Source of the DNA: Kangiella taiwanensis
GTDB lineage: Bacteria; Pseudomonadota; Gammaproteobacteria; Enterobacterales; Kangiellaceae
NCBI RefSeq assembly: GCF_020005165.1
Contig: NZ_JAHCLT010000002.1
Coordinates: 186,001-250,000 of the forward strand
DNA: 64,000 nucleotides
Direction: 5' to 3'
The first letter of the stretch is position 1. Each line of letters begins with the position of its first letter. Under the pieces are notes generated by a model, which did no database searches, was not told the origin of the DNA, and saw nothing but the letters and a program-made list of their open reading frames with translations. This document shows, piece by piece, positions 25,832 through 34,379 of the stretch. A program made the translations under genes and the position numbers.

Positions 25832-28542
25832 TAGAAACTATTAACCGCTGCGGCACCAAGTGCTAACTGATAGACTATCTGACTCACTTTCGTCCAAAGC
25901 TCTAAGCCATCAACACGAGTTGTATCAAGCGGCACAACAATAGTGTCGCCCGGCTCTATGTTGTTTGCATTATGAGTCAACCAAGAAGATTCATTTGGTA
26001 ATACTACTGAACCGTCAGCTTTAACTATATAAATCGCACCTTCATTTGCAGTGTCTTTTTTACCACCACTTCTATCAATGTAATCTTGGTAGTCAAAGTT
26101 TTCACTATAGAGATGAGATGTTGCTACTTGCACTTCTCCTACAACCGTCACCTCTTGACGGAAACTCGGTACAATCAACCGATCGCCTGCTTTTAAAATA
26201 ACGTCTTGTGAGTCCCCACTTAAAATCGAGTTTATATTAATCACCAACCTACCTGTCGCTTCAGTAGTATCTAAAACTTCAAGAAGTGACTTGGCAGATG
26301 AAACATCTGCCATTTTACCTATATTCGCATCCTCTAACTCTGAAATAGCGATATCCTGACGAAGCCTTGATTGCAACTCATCTAACTTCTTCTGCTCATG
26401 CTCCCTTAATGCTTTTCTTGAAAAAACACTTGCTTTGGGGTGGGCGTATTTACTAAACCCACCCACTCGCTGGACAAGTTGTGACAATGTTTCACCTTTT
26501 GCCACTTTGTACCGCCCAGGAAACTTAACCTCACCCTGGACTTCTACATAAATTTCTTCAGCACTATTTGGAGAAACTTTAATGTTAACTTCATCAAAAG
26601 GGGATAAAGATAAATCTTCACTTCCTAAAAACACTTCTTGTAGATTTAGGTCTCTGTGTCTGATATTAACCCCACCGTCAACGGTAAAAGTCCTCGACGT
26701 GATTTCGGCATTTGTCATATAGGCAGTTTCAGTTAAACCTCCTGCCAAGTGGATTAACTCGCTGGGCTTCATTCCGGATTGATATGGATATTCACCTGGA
26801 TACTTAACACCACCACTAATTTTAACGAGTTGAGCAACTTTATTATTGGATGCTTGAGCTTCTAACTGCTTGATGAATGGTTGCAACTCAGCATTACGGA
26901 TCTCTTGTTTTATTTGCTGGAACTTTAAGATATCGTATTCTTCAGACTCTCTATCTAAAACACGACTTTTCAAAACCTCTTCCTGCTGACGCTTTTTAAT
27001 TTTGTTAGACAAATCTGAAAACTGATAAATATTGTTTGAATCCTTCACATCTTTAGTTAAGCTCTCAAACTCTATACGTTCCTTTAATCGCTGCACATAC
27101 TGCTCTTGTTCAACAGCAATAAAATCTTCAACATCCTCATCTGACACTTGATTAGACAAAACAAGTAACTTATCTCGAGGCTCTAACTCAAAAATATTAT
27201 TCGACGACCATAATTTTCTTAGATTCACAATATAAGGCTTAATACTACCTAAGTCATCTGTCTCCCTAAAGACTAGTACCGCATCAATATTTGCATGAGG
27301 TTTAAGATGAACTTGGCTTTTAATAACATCCGTTAAGCTCAAGCTTTTTTCCCATTTTACCAAACCTGGGCGATACACATGCCCTAGCAACTCAACGACA
27401 TTTTCTTTTCGCTCTACAGCAGGGTAAACTTTAACCATATCGCCATTTTGAATTTTAGATTTCAGGCCTGCTGCCGTTTTAAGATCAACATCAACTACAG
27501 TCTGCTGCCCTGAGTCACTATAACGCTCAATTCGAACATCACTTTTATAAGCGCTTGGTAATAAGCCTCCTGCGAGTTCTATTACTTCATTAATCGTATT
27601 TTCATTTTTAAGTTCATAAATAGCAGGACGAACTACCTCTCCAGCAATCGAAGCTGTTTTCTTAGCTGATGGTATATAAATGACATCCCCAGAACGGAGA
27701 CGCTGGTCATCACTCGTATCACCTTTTAGCAAAAGGTCATACAGGTCAATCGTAGAAACCAATTCTCCATTACGTTTCAACTGAATATTTCTCAATGAAC
27801 CGATATCAGTTAAGCCACCACTGACATAAAGTGCATTCATAACAGTCGATAAAGAAGACACAGTGTAAGCCCCAGGTTTAAATGACTCCCCGAGCACAAA
27901 AACTTGAATAGAGCGAAGCTCTCCTAAACTAACATTAGATTGAACACCTATATACTGCTCACTAATCCTTTGTGATAACGATTCTTTTAACTCTGTATAA
28001 GACAAGCCTGAAACGTTGATTGGGCCCAACTCAGGAAACTGTATTGTGCCGTCACGCTCAACGGTCAGCTCATGGCTCTTATTCTCTTTACCGTAAAGCT
28101 GTACTTTAATGGTGTCGCCAGGTCCAACAATATAATTAGAAGGGACAGGAATATTATTTACTGGAGTATAGGTTGTAGGAACTCCAGCAAATAGGTCATA
28201 GCCAAACTTTTTAAGCTCACGCTCAACTCTCGGTAGCTTTTCTTGTTCTGATTCTTTTTCCTGCTCCACTTTCTGTTCCCTTTGCATTGGGAAGCCAGCT
28301 AGTTCTCTTGGTAAAACTGAGGAGCCTGATGGTTGCTCCGAAGATGAAGCACTGCCTTGCTGCTGCAGAGAAGTACACATGGAATCCACATCATAACCTG
28401 CAGCTCTCGCCATCTGTCTCTGTTGTTCTGTGGCATTTTGACATAATTGCTTTGCCTGCGACATATCAGTTGCAGCTAGAAGCTTAGTAGAAAGAGCTAA
28501 AGTTAAAGCTCCGAGAAGCAAGCCAAGAGATTTTTTCATCAT
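25831..28542 (-). CDS. Large Wza-like polysaccharide export protein with several SLBB domains
   Basis: A 903-residue periplasmic/outer-membrane export protein. After a type I signal peptide (cut near LLAAT, about residue 24) and a Gln/Glu-rich linker, a polysaccharide-export domain lies at about 136-210 (YIVGPGDTIKVQLYG). About six SLBB domains follow near 212, 297, 380, 577, 672 and 807 (for example VLGESFKPGAYTV, IAGEVVRPAIYEL, VQGEVKFPGRYKV), with a charged coiled-coil insert at about 455-570. There is no lipobox, unlike E. coli Wza. It is much longer than Wza (about 380 residues) and belongs to the long form seen in Vibrio and Shewanella loci. Two adjacent ATG codons are possible; it overlaps cysQ by four bases. 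Confidence 0.88.
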   Translation of the reverse strand: MMKKSLGLLLGALTLALSTKLLAATDMSQAKQLCQNATEQQRQMARAAGYDVDSMCTSLQQQGSASSSEQPSGSSVLPRELAGFPMQREQKVEQEKESEQEKLPRVERELKKFGYDLFAGVPTTYTPVNNIPVPSNYIVGPGDTIKVQLYGKENKSHELTVERDGTIQFPELGPINVSGLSYTELKESLSQRISEQYIGVQSNVSLGELRSIQVFVLGESFKPGAYTVSSLSTVMNALYVSGGLTDIGSLRNIQLKRNGELVSTIDLYDLLLKGDTSDDQRLRSGDVIYIPSAKKTASIAGEVVRPAIYELKNENTINEVIELAGGLLPSAYKSDVRIERYSDSGQQTVVDVDLKTAAGLKSKIQNGDMVKVYPAVERKENVVELLGHVYRPGLVKWEKSLSLTDVIKSQVHLKPHANIDAVLVFRETDDLGSIKPYIVNLRKLWSSNNIFELEPRDKLLVLSNQVSDEDVEDFIAVEQEQYVQRLKERIEFESLTKDVKDSNNIYQFSDLSNKIKKRQQEEVLKSRVLDRESEEYDILKFQQIKQEIRNAELQPFIKQLEAQASNNKVAQLVKISGGVKYPGEYPYQSGMKPSELIHLAGGLTETAYMTNAEITSRTFTVDGGVNIRHRDLNLQEVFLGSEDLSLSPFDEVNIKVSPNSAEEIYVEVQGEVKFPGRYKVAKGETLSQLVQRVGGFSKYAHPKASVFSRKALREHEQKKLDELQSRLRQDIAISELEDANIGKMADVSSAKSLLEVLDTTEATGRLVININSILSGDSQDVILKAGDRLIVPSFRQEVTVVGEVQVATSHLYSENFDYQDYIDRSGGKKDTANEGAIYIVKADGSVVLPNESSWLTHNANNIEPGDTIVVPLDTTRVDGLELWTKVSQIVYQLALGAAAVNSF

Positions 28543-29321
28543 AATTGTGGACCTTGTGCTATAAAATAAGGATTTAACAACGACTCTTTAGTGTTATACA
28601 TTAATTCTTCATCGTTCTCATAAATAAAGCAACTACCACCTGCCGCAGTCAATACAGCATGAGCAGCAGCAGTGTCCCACTCTGATGTGGGCCCTAAACG
28701 AGGGTAGATATCAGCGGAGCCCTCTGCGACAAGACAAATTTTGAGCGAGCTACCCATTGGCACTAACTCAAAGGAGGAAAACTGCTCCAAGTAACCTTTC
28801 ATATCGTCTGACTGGTGTGAGCGGCTGCCAACAACTCGGATTGGCTCCTCTGGAGAACTTGAAACTCCGATATTGTTTTTACCAGATTTAGATTGCTTCC
28901 AAGCACCAAGACCTTCTCCTCCAAAATAAAGCTGCTCAAGAACTGGCGCGTAGACACTGCCAAATACTGGCTTGCCTTCATTAATTAAGGCGATGTTAAT
29001 AGTGAACTCACCATTTCTTTTGATGAATTCTTTGGTGCCATCTAAAGGATCAATCAACCAATAAGTTTGCCACTGCGACCTTTGTGACCATGGGATATCG
29101 GCTGATTCCTCAGAAAGAATTGGTATTTCAGGGGTTAGCGAGGATAAAGCATCGACAATACAGCGATGCGAAGCCAGATCGGCTTCAGTTAAAGGTGAGC
29201 TGTCAGACTTCTCTTGGATATCAAAGTCTTGTTCATAAATTGCCATGATCTTGTGGCCTGCATCTACAGCTATATTATTGATTTTGCTAACGAATTCTTC
29301 CGTTAGTAGTTTCTTATCCAT
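28539..29321 (-). CDS. cysQ: 3'(2'),5'-bisphosphate nucleotidase
   Basis: Hydrolyses 3'-phosphoadenosine 5'-phosphate, the by-product of PAPS-dependent sulfation and sulfate reduction, to AMP. It is an inositol-monophosphatase-fold enzyme: LSEESADIPW at about 75 and IDPLDGTKEFI at about 96 give the metal ligands, and SEWDTAAAHAVL near residue 210 is the third block. ATG 29321 is preferred (GGAA seven bases upstream) over the in-frame ATG 29333. It is the first gene of the polysaccharide operon and lies right behind the JUMPstart element, so it should be under the same antitermination. Its placement at one end of the locus with cysDN beyond the other end is notable. Confidence 0.94.
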   Translation of the reverse strand: MDKKLLTEEFVSKINNIAVDAGHKIMAIYEQDFDIQEKSDSSPLTEADLASHRCIVDALSSLTPEIPILSEESADIPWSQRSQWQTYWLIDPLDGTKEFIKRNGEFTINIALINEGKPVFGSVYAPVLEQLYFGGEGLGAWKQSKSGKNNIGVSSSPEEPIRVVGSRSHQSDDMKGYLEQFSSFELVPMGSSLKICLVAEGSADIYPRLGPTSEWDTAAAHAVLTAAGGSCFIYENDEELMYNTKESLLNPYFIAQGPQL

Positions 29322-29360
29322 TAAAGTTTCCATCTAACGCTATTATGAAATTATAGGCTA

Positions 29361-29400
29361 GGTATGCTACCGCCCTTGGGTTTTGGCTCCCAAAGTGCCT
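29361..29400 (-). promoter_or_regulatory. JUMPstart element with ops (RfaH recruitment) site
   Basis: On the minus strand the 40 bases match the known JUMPstart layout: a CACTTTGGGAGC start, a small TTGGG/CCCAA stem, and the ops core GGGCGGTAGCATACC at 29375-29361. In enterobacteria ops pauses RNA polymerase and recruits RfaH, which then suppresses termination over long polysaccharide operons. Here it lies 40 bases before the cysQ ATG, and rfaH is the next gene upstream. This predicts RfaH control of the whole 28-kb operon. Confidence 0.9.
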
Positions 29401-29455
29401 ACTTTACTGTTTTTATTATAATTTCTTTATATTAATGCCCGCTTGAGCGAGCGCT

Positions 29456-29484
29456 ATTATATAGATTCCACCAGACTATCGAAA
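29456..29484 (-). promoter_or_regulatory. Candidate promoter of the polysaccharide operon
   Basis: On the minus strand a perfect TATAAT (29461-29456) has a weak -35 (TTTCGA) 17 bases upstream. Transcription would begin near 29449 and run through JUMPstart into cysQ. A second TATAAT at 29420-29415 lacks any -35 match. The -35 weakness keeps this tentative. Confidence 0.45.
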
Positions 29485-29501
29485 GCCTCTACTTGTAATA
29501 T

Positions 29502-29519
29502 TTAGGAAAATCGTCCTAA
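29502..29519 (-). terminator. Weak hairpin after rfaH
   Basis: A six-base-pair stem TTAGGA/TCCTAA with a six-base loop lies 20 bases after the rfaH stop on the minus strand. It lacks a T-run, so it is at best a weak terminator before the polysaccharide promoter. Confidence 0.3.
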
Positions 29520-29538
29520 GCATTTGACAGCCGTTAAC

Positions 29539-30045
29539 TCATAACTTTTCAATATCTCTATTCATCACTTCCAATTTGCTTTCTTTACCAAGGATGTTAA
29601 GCAAAACGATAGAACGCTGCTCACCGTCTGGCATTTGGAATACGCCCTCAAGATCTTTAAAAGGACCTGACATGATACGAACCCGGTCACCAGCTTTAGG
29701 CGTCTCAGCAGCAACATTTGTGACAAGATTGCTATCAATCACTTTAAGCTGCTCTAACAACTCAAGTGAAATCTTCGCTGGAACGCCACCAAACCGCACA
29801 AAATCTCGTACCCCTCTAGTAGAGCGAATTTTAGACCAATACTCGCCTGTTATCGCCAACTCAACGAATAAGTAGCCGGGGAACATAACCTCTTCGACAC
29901 TCTGGCGCTTACCGCGAATAACCTTCTCGACAGAAATAGTCGGTAAAAAGCTATTAATCAGCTGATTATTCAAGTTTTCCTGCGCCCGTACTTCTTGTTT
30001 GGGCTTACAGTGCACTAGGTACCATGCGACCTGCTCTTTACTCAT
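29539..30045 (-). CDS. rfaH: Transcription antitermination protein RfaH
   Basis: A 168-residue NusG paralogue. The N-terminal NGN domain begins WYLVHCKPKQEVRAQENL and includes VIRGKRQSVEEVMFPGYLFVE and RGVRDFVRFGG, all close to RfaH; the C-terminal KOW-type domain has GDRVRIMSGPFKDLEGVF and ends SKLEVMNRDIEKL. RfaH binds the ops element in nontemplate DNA and RNA polymerase, blocks pausing and Rho, and recruits ribosomes. An ops element lies 138 bases downstream of its stop, in front of the polysaccharide operon. ATG 30045 is chosen over GTG 30048, with GGAAG upstream. It overlaps the MlaC-like gene by eight bases. Confidence 0.95.
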   Translation of the reverse strand: MSKEQVAWYLVHCKPKQEVRAQENLNNQLINSFLPTISVEKVIRGKRQSVEEVMFPGYLFVELAITGEYWSKIRSTRGVRDFVRFGGVPAKISLELLEQLKVIDSNLVTNVAAETPKAGDRVRIMSGPFKDLEGVFQMPDGEQRSIVLLNILGKESKLEVMNRDIEKL

Positions 30046-30673
30046 CACTAGCTTCCATGACCACTTGCTTAAACTTTTGATTTTTTTGGTTAAGTATCTC
30101 GATCACACCTTCAACACCCTTCGAATCATAAGTTTGCCTAAAGAAAGCTCGTTTCATTTTCACAAAGCTAATGCCTTGGAAGCTAAAATCATATACTGAC
30201 CATTGAGCAACATCCTTGTAAATCTTGAGGTCAATATTAAAATCGGGAAAAGATTGGCTCTTCAAATTAACTCTTAACCAGCCTTTGTTGCCTTTAGAGT
30301 TAAGTCTCACATCTTCTACTGTTGCGACTTGATCTTGGTATTGATCCAAAATCTCAAACAAATATCGTCGTATAGTATCTTCATAAGCCAAAATAAGCCG
30401 CTGAGTATCGCCTTTAGACAACTGACTCCAGCGCTGACTACCTAACATTGCTCTGAGCGTATTTTTTGCGGACCAGACCTGCAATAACTCACTATCCACA
30501 AAATCCATCAGTAGTTTAGGTTCTTGATGAGCTTTTTCATGGTTTTGCTCTAAAAAGCTGTTGATTTTATTGAGTTTCTTGCCGAAATATTGAGAAATAG
30601 AGACATCAGCCAGAGTGGCAGACGATAGGCATAGCAAAAAGACTGTGATGAAAGGTCTAACACAATATGTCAT
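30038..30673 (-). CDS. MlaC-like periplasmic protein (Ttg2D/Tol-Ttg2 family)
   Basis: A 211-residue secreted protein. A signal peptide ends near residue 22 (LCLSSATLADV). The rest has the MlaC layout: LLMDFVDSELLQVWSAKNTLRAMLG (the helix before the 'LG..W' turn), RWSQLSKGDTQRLILAYEDTIRRYLFEIL, and a beta half with DFNIDLKIYKDVAQWSVYDFSFQGISF. MlaC carries phospholipid between outer- and inner-membrane Mla complexes. No mlaD/E/F/B genes are adjacent, so this is a stand-alone copy. It overlaps rfaH, forming a two-gene unit. ATG 30673 is preferred because it begins directly before the signal peptide; a GTG at 30706 would add 11 residues. Confidence 0.8.
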   Translation of the reverse strand: MTYCVRPFITVFLLCLSSATLADVSISQYFGKKLNKINSFLEQNHEKAHQEPKLLMDFVDSELLQVWSAKNTLRAMLGSQRWSQLSKGDTQRLILAYEDTIRRYLFEILDQYQDQVATVEDVRLNSKGNKGWLRVNLKSQSFPDFNIDLKIYKDVAQWSVYDFSFQGISFVKMKRAFFRQTYDSKGVEGVIEILNQKNQKFKQVVMEASDE

Positions 30674-30745
30674 TATTATTTTTACTCCGCTCCTCGATAA
30701 AACCACATCATAAGTGAATCAGCTTAATACAAACTTAATGTTTAC

Positions 30746-30783
30746 CGGTGGTTCTAAGGAGCCTGATTGGCTAGAGACCACCG
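30746..30783. repeat. Imperfect long hairpin between uvrB and the MlaC-like gene
   Basis: CGGTGGT and ACCACCG form the outer stem, AGCC/GGCT an inner stem around a TGATT loop. It lies 60-98 bases after the uvrB stop in the minus direction and has no T-run. It may be a weak terminator or REP-like element. Confidence 0.45.
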
Positions 30784-30843
30784 AATTTTACCATCAGAGC
30801 GACCACTAACCAATAAATTCCACAGTTTTGTTAATTTTGTGAC

Positions 30844-32832
30844 CTAAGCAATACTTTGCTCACGAATTTTTTCAATTCTGTCGCGAACTTCTGCTGCTTT
30901 TTCAAATTCTAAATTTTTTGCATGGTCTAGCATTTCTTTTTCTAGTGTTTCAATCATTTCAACACTATCGGCTAAGCTACGGACTTCATATTTGCCTTTC
31001 TTCTCAGCAATACGCTTCTTACCCCGACTTGAACCTCCTGTATCCATAACATCACTAATTTTCTTCTTAATCCCTTGTGGTGTAATACCATGCTCTTTAT
31101 TAAACGCTTGCTGGATAGCGCGGCGTCGCTCAGTCTCATCAATCGCACGCTTCATTGAACCCGTTATTCGGTCACCATAAAGAATCGCTTTACCATTGAG
31201 GTTACGCGCAGCACGGCCAATGGTTTGAATCAAAGAGCGCTCCGATCGTAAAAACCCTTCTTTATCTGCATCTAAAATAGCAACTAAAGAAACTTCTGGC
31301 ATATCCAGCCCTTCTCTTAACAAGTTAATGCCCACCAGGACATCAAACTCACCTAGTCGCAAATCACGAATAATCTCCATTCTTTCAACCGTATCAATAT
31401 CCGAGTGAAGATACCTAACCCGTATACCATGCTCGGCGAGGTAGTCAGTTAAGTCTTCGGACATTTTCTTAGTTAAAGTAGTAACCAATACCCTCTCGTT
31501 AACAGCTACCCGCTTATTGATCTCAGACAACAAATCATCAACCTGCGTCCCGACTGGGCGCACTTCAATCTCGGGGTCCACTAAGCCGGTTGGGCGAACC
31601 ACCTGCTCTACCACTTGCCCAGAATGTTCTTCTTCATAATTACCAGGAGTTGCAGAAATAAAGATCGTTTGCGGCTGAATACGTTCGAATTCATCAAACT
31701 TTAAAGGTCTGTTATCAAGCGCCGACGGTAGGCGGAAACCAAACTCTACTAACGTTTCTTTCCTCGAACGGTCACCTTTGTACATAGCGCCGATTTGCGA
31801 CACAGTAACGTGTGATTCGTCAATGATCATCAATGCATCAGGCGGCAAATAGTCTAATAAACAAGGAGGCGGCTCGCCAGGTTGTGCCCCTGATAAGTAA
31901 CGCGAATAATTTTCAATGCCTGAGCAATAACCCAGCTCCTGCATCATTTCGATATCAAACTTGACTCGCTGCTCAAGACGTTGTGCTTCAACCAGCTTAT
32001 TCATCTCATACAACTGCGCCAGTCGCTCCTTCAACTCTTCTTTTATCTGCTCAATGGCATCAAGAATCGTCTGACGCGATGTAACATAGTGACTTTTAGG
32101 GAAGATAGTCGCCCTCGTGAGATTTTTAATCACCTCGCCAGTAAGAGGGTCGAATGTCTGAATCGTCTCCACTTCATCATCAAATAATTCAATGCGGATA
32201 GCATTTTTATCAGATTCAGCAGGATAAATATCAATCAGGTCTCCGCGAACTCGGTAGGTCGCACGCTGAAGTTCCATATCGTTGCGGGTATATTGAAGTT
32301 CAGCCAGACGCCTTAAAATATAACGCTGGTCAATCGCATCACCAACTTTGAGATGCATCACCATGCTATGAAACGCTTTGGGGTCACCCAAACCATAGAT
32401 TGCCGAAACCGACGCAACGATAATAGCATCACGACGCTCTAACAATGCCCGTGTTGCAGACAGCCTCATCTGCTCAATGTGCTCATTAATCGAGGCGTCT
32501 TTTTCGATAAAAGTATCAGACGCAGGGACGTAGGCTTCGGGCTGATAGTAGTCGTAATACGACACAAAGTATTCAACTGAATTATTCGGGAAGAACTCTT
32601 TCATCTCTCCGTAGAGCTGAGCTGCCAACGTTTTATTGTGCGCCATGATGATTGCTGGTCTACCGCTTTGAGCAATAACATTTGCCATGGTGTAGGTTTT
32701 TCCAGAACCGGTCACACCGAGCAACGTTTGGTGTGACAAACCATCATCAAGCCCCTCTAACAGTCCTTGGATGGCTTTGGGTTGATCTCCGGCAGGTTGA
32801 AACTGAGATTTCAAATCAAATATTTGGCTCAT
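30844..32832 (-). CDS. uvrB: Excinuclease ABC subunit B
   Basis: DNA-damage recognition helicase-like subunit of nucleotide excision repair. Walker A GVTGSGKT is at residues 39-46, the beta-hairpin [14 protein letters not shown] block at about 90-103, the DEAD-like DESHVTVSQ near 338, helicase motif VI region QTIGRAARN near 540, and the C-terminal UVR domain [20 protein letters not shown] that binds UvrC. The length of 662 residues is normal. It is divergent from the aminotransferase gene and upstream of the MlaC-like/rfaH pair on the same strand. Confidence 0.98.
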   Translation of the reverse strand: MSQIFDLKSQFQPAGDQPKAIQGLLEGLDDGLSHQTLLGVTGSGKTYTMANVIAQSGRPAIIMAHNKTLAAQLYGEMKEFFPNNSVEYFVSYYDYYQPEAYVPASDTFIEKDASINEHIEQMRLSATRALLERRDAIIVASVSAIYGLGDPKAFHSMVMHLKVGDAIDQRYILRRLAELQYTRNDMELQRATYRVRGDLIDIYPAESDKNAIRIELFDDEVETIQTFDPLTGEVIKNLTRATIFPKSHYVTSRQTILDAIEQIKEELKERLAQLYEMNKLVEAQRLEQRVKFDIEMMQELGYCSGIENYSRYLSGAQPGEPPPCLLDYLPPDALMIIDESHVTVSQIGAMYKGDRSRKETLVEFGFRLPSALDNRPLKFDEFERIQPQTIFISATPGNYEEEHSGQVVEQVVRPTGLVDPEIEVRPVGTQVDDLLSEINKRVAVNERVLVTTLTKKMSEDLTDYLAEHGIRVRYLHSDIDTVERMEIIRDLRLGEFDVLVGINLLREGLDMPEVSLVAILDADKEGFLRSERSLIQTIGRAARNLNGKAILYGDRITGSMKRAIDETERRRAIQQAFNKEHGITPQGIKKKISDVMDTGGSSRGKKRIAEKKGKYEVRSLADSVEMIETLEKEMLDHAKNLEFEKAAEVRDRIEKIREQSIA

Positions 32833-32883
32833 GCACTTATATCATTTAGTTAGATAAGTTGGTTTCCAGATCGCCAGAACTGC

Positions 32884-32912
32884 TTGGGTAGCGATATAAC
32901 TTGGAGTATGAT
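32884..32912 (+). promoter_or_regulatory. Candidate promoter of the aminotransferase gene
   Basis: TTGGGT, a 17-base spacer and TATGAT point into the aminotransferase gene, with a start of transcription near 32919 and a leader of about 38 bases to the GTG codon. The -10 is good, the -35 moderate. Confidence 0.45.
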
Positions 32913-32956
32913 TGACGCTTATTGTCTCATACTTTGCAAAAAAATCGAGGGAACAC

Positions 32957-34138
32957 GTGACAATCGAATTATCTAAAAGAGTACAGCTGATTCAACCATC
33001 ACCAACGCTGGCCGTAGCCGCGAAAGCCAAAGAACTGAAAGCACAAGGTCGTGACATCGTCGGCCTTGGCACAGGCGAGCCAGACTTCGACACGCCTGAC
33101 CACATTAAGCAAGCGGCTATTAAGGCGATTAACGAAGGCGCGACTAAATATACAGCTGTCGATGGTACGCCTGAACTGAAAGAAGCGGTCATCAACAAAT
33201 TCAAGCGAGACAATGGCCTGGACTATGAGCCGAACCAAATCTTGGTTTCTTCAGGCGGCAAACAAAGCTTTTATAATTTATGCCAAGCACTATTAAACCC
33301 AGGCGATGAAGTCATTATTCCAGCCCCCTACTGGGTTTCATATCCTGACATGGCATTATTAGCGGAAGCTCAACCTGTCATCATTGAGACCGATATTGAG
33401 CAGCACTTAAAAATCACCCCAGAGCAACTACAAAACGCTATTTCTGAGCGTACACGCTTGTTCGTCATTAACAGCCCGAGTAACCCTACTGGTGTCGCCT
33501 ACTCTAAAGACGAACTCAAAGCCCTAGGCGATGTTCTTAAAAAACATCCGAACATCGTGATCGCCACTGATGATATGTACGAGCATATACTTTGGGAAGA
33601 AGGTTCATTCTGCAATATTTTAAATGCATGCCCTGAGCTTTATGATCGCACGATTGTTCTCAACGGCGTCTCAAAAGCTTACTCCATGACTGGCTGGCGT
33701 ATCGGTTATGCCGGAGGTCCTGCAAACTTGATTGCAGCGATGAAAAAAATTCAATCGCAGAGCACATCGAACCCAGCAGCACCGAGCCAAGCTGCCGCGA
33801 CCGAAGCGCTCAATGGTGACCAAAGTTGTATTAAACCGATGCTGGATGCCTTTAAAAAGCGTCACGACTATCTTCTTAATGAACTCAACGCCATTGAAGG
33901 TATCACTTGCCTACCAAGCGACGGTACATTTTATGCCTTCCCTAATGTTCAAGGACTCATCAACAAGCATGGTTGCGAGTCAGATTTAGACTTAGCAGAA
34001 TTGCTAATCGAAAAAGTTGATTTAGCACTGGTTCCAGGCTCCGCTTTCGGCGCGCCAGGCCACATGCGTTTATCCTATGCAGCCAGTATGGAAACGTTAG
34101 AAAAAGCGATTGAAAGGCTTAAAAAAATAGCAAATTAA
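32957..34138 (+). CDS. Class I PLP-dependent aspartate-type aminotransferase
   Basis: A 393-residue aminotransferase of the I-gamma aspartate/prephenate group. The N-terminus reads SKRVQLIQPSPTLAV and GTGEPDFDTPDHIK; NSPSNPTG holds the PLP ring-stacking region; NGVSKAYSMTGWRIGYAGGP carries the PLP Lys. The GTG start at 32957 is chosen because GAGGG lies five bases upstream and the length then equals the family norm; a frame opening at TTG 32912 lies within the promoter. It makes aspartate (and possibly arogenate) by transamination. It sits between uvrB and tRNA-Asn, the same order as in Pseudomonas. Confidence 0.93.
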   Translation: MTIELSKRVQLIQPSPTLAVAAKAKELKAQGRDIVGLGTGEPDFDTPDHIKQAAIKAINEGATKYTAVDGTPELKEAVINKFKRDNGLDYEPNQILVSSGGKQSFYNLCQALLNPGDEVIIPAPYWVSYPDMALLAEAQPVIIETDIEQHLKITPEQLQNAISERTRLFVINSPSNPTGVAYSKDELKALGDVLKKHPNIVIATDDMYEHILWEEGSFCNILNACPELYDRTIVLNGVSKAYSMTGWRIGYAGGPANLIAAMKKIQSQSTSNPAAPSQAAATEALNGDQSCIKPMLDAFKKRHDYLLNELNAIEGITCLPSDGTFYAFPNVQGLINKHGCESDLDLAELLIEKVDLALVPGSAFGAPGHMRLSYAASMETLEKAIERLKKIAN

Positions 34139-34158
34139 AACTTTTTTCGATTTAGGTG

Positions 34159-34187
34159 TTGACCAAGGGGCGAAATATGTCTATTAT
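34159..34187 (+). promoter_or_regulatory. Promoter of tRNA-Asn
   Basis: TTGACC (34159-34164), a 17-base spacer and TATTAT (34182-34187) are followed by a GC-rich CTCGCCCC discriminator, as expected of a stringently controlled stable-RNA promoter. Confidence 0.75.
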
Positions 34188-34223
34188 CTCGCCCCGTTCA
34201 ACGCACAACGTTGAACACACAAT

Positions 34224-34299
34224 TCCCCCTTAGTTCAGTCGGTAGAACGGTGGACTGTTAATCCATATGTCGCTGGTTCGAATCCAGCAGGGGGAGCCA
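34224..34299 (+). tRNA. tRNA-Asn (anticodon GTT)
   Basis: A 76-base cloverleaf: acceptor arms TCCCCCT and AGGGGGA, discriminator G, encoded CCA at 34297-34299, T-loop GGTTCGAATCC, and anticodon GTT at 34257-34259 in the loop CTGTTAA. A good promoter and an intrinsic terminator frame it, so it is transcribed alone. Confidence 0.98.
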
Positions 34300-34307
34300 T
34301 ATTTTAG

Positions 34308-34336
34308 AGGCCTTGTAGCGATACAAGGCCTTTTTT
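34308..34336 (+). terminator. Intrinsic terminator after tRNA-Asn
   Basis: A perfect ten-base-pair stem AGGCCTTGTA/TACAAGGCCT with loop GCGA is followed by TTTTTT (34331-34336). Confidence 0.93.
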
Positions 34337-34379
34337 GTGCTTAAATATAATTGATATAACACTAAAGGGATTTTTAATC

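Noticed and set aside
1-29400. Insertion sequences or transposase remnants in the polysaccharide locus
   Set aside because: Despite its AT-rich core and variable gene content, I found no transposase-like frame or long terminal inverted repeats.
32912-32956. Longer aminotransferase beginning at TTG 32912
   Set aside because: This region overlaps the likely promoter, has no ribosome site, and would add 15 residues absent from the family; GTG 32957 has a clear GAGGG.
34224-34336. tRNA-Asn as an active phage or island attachment site
   Set aside because: No integrase gene and no second copy of the tRNA 3' end were found downstream, so the accessory stretch cannot be called an integrative element from this sequence.
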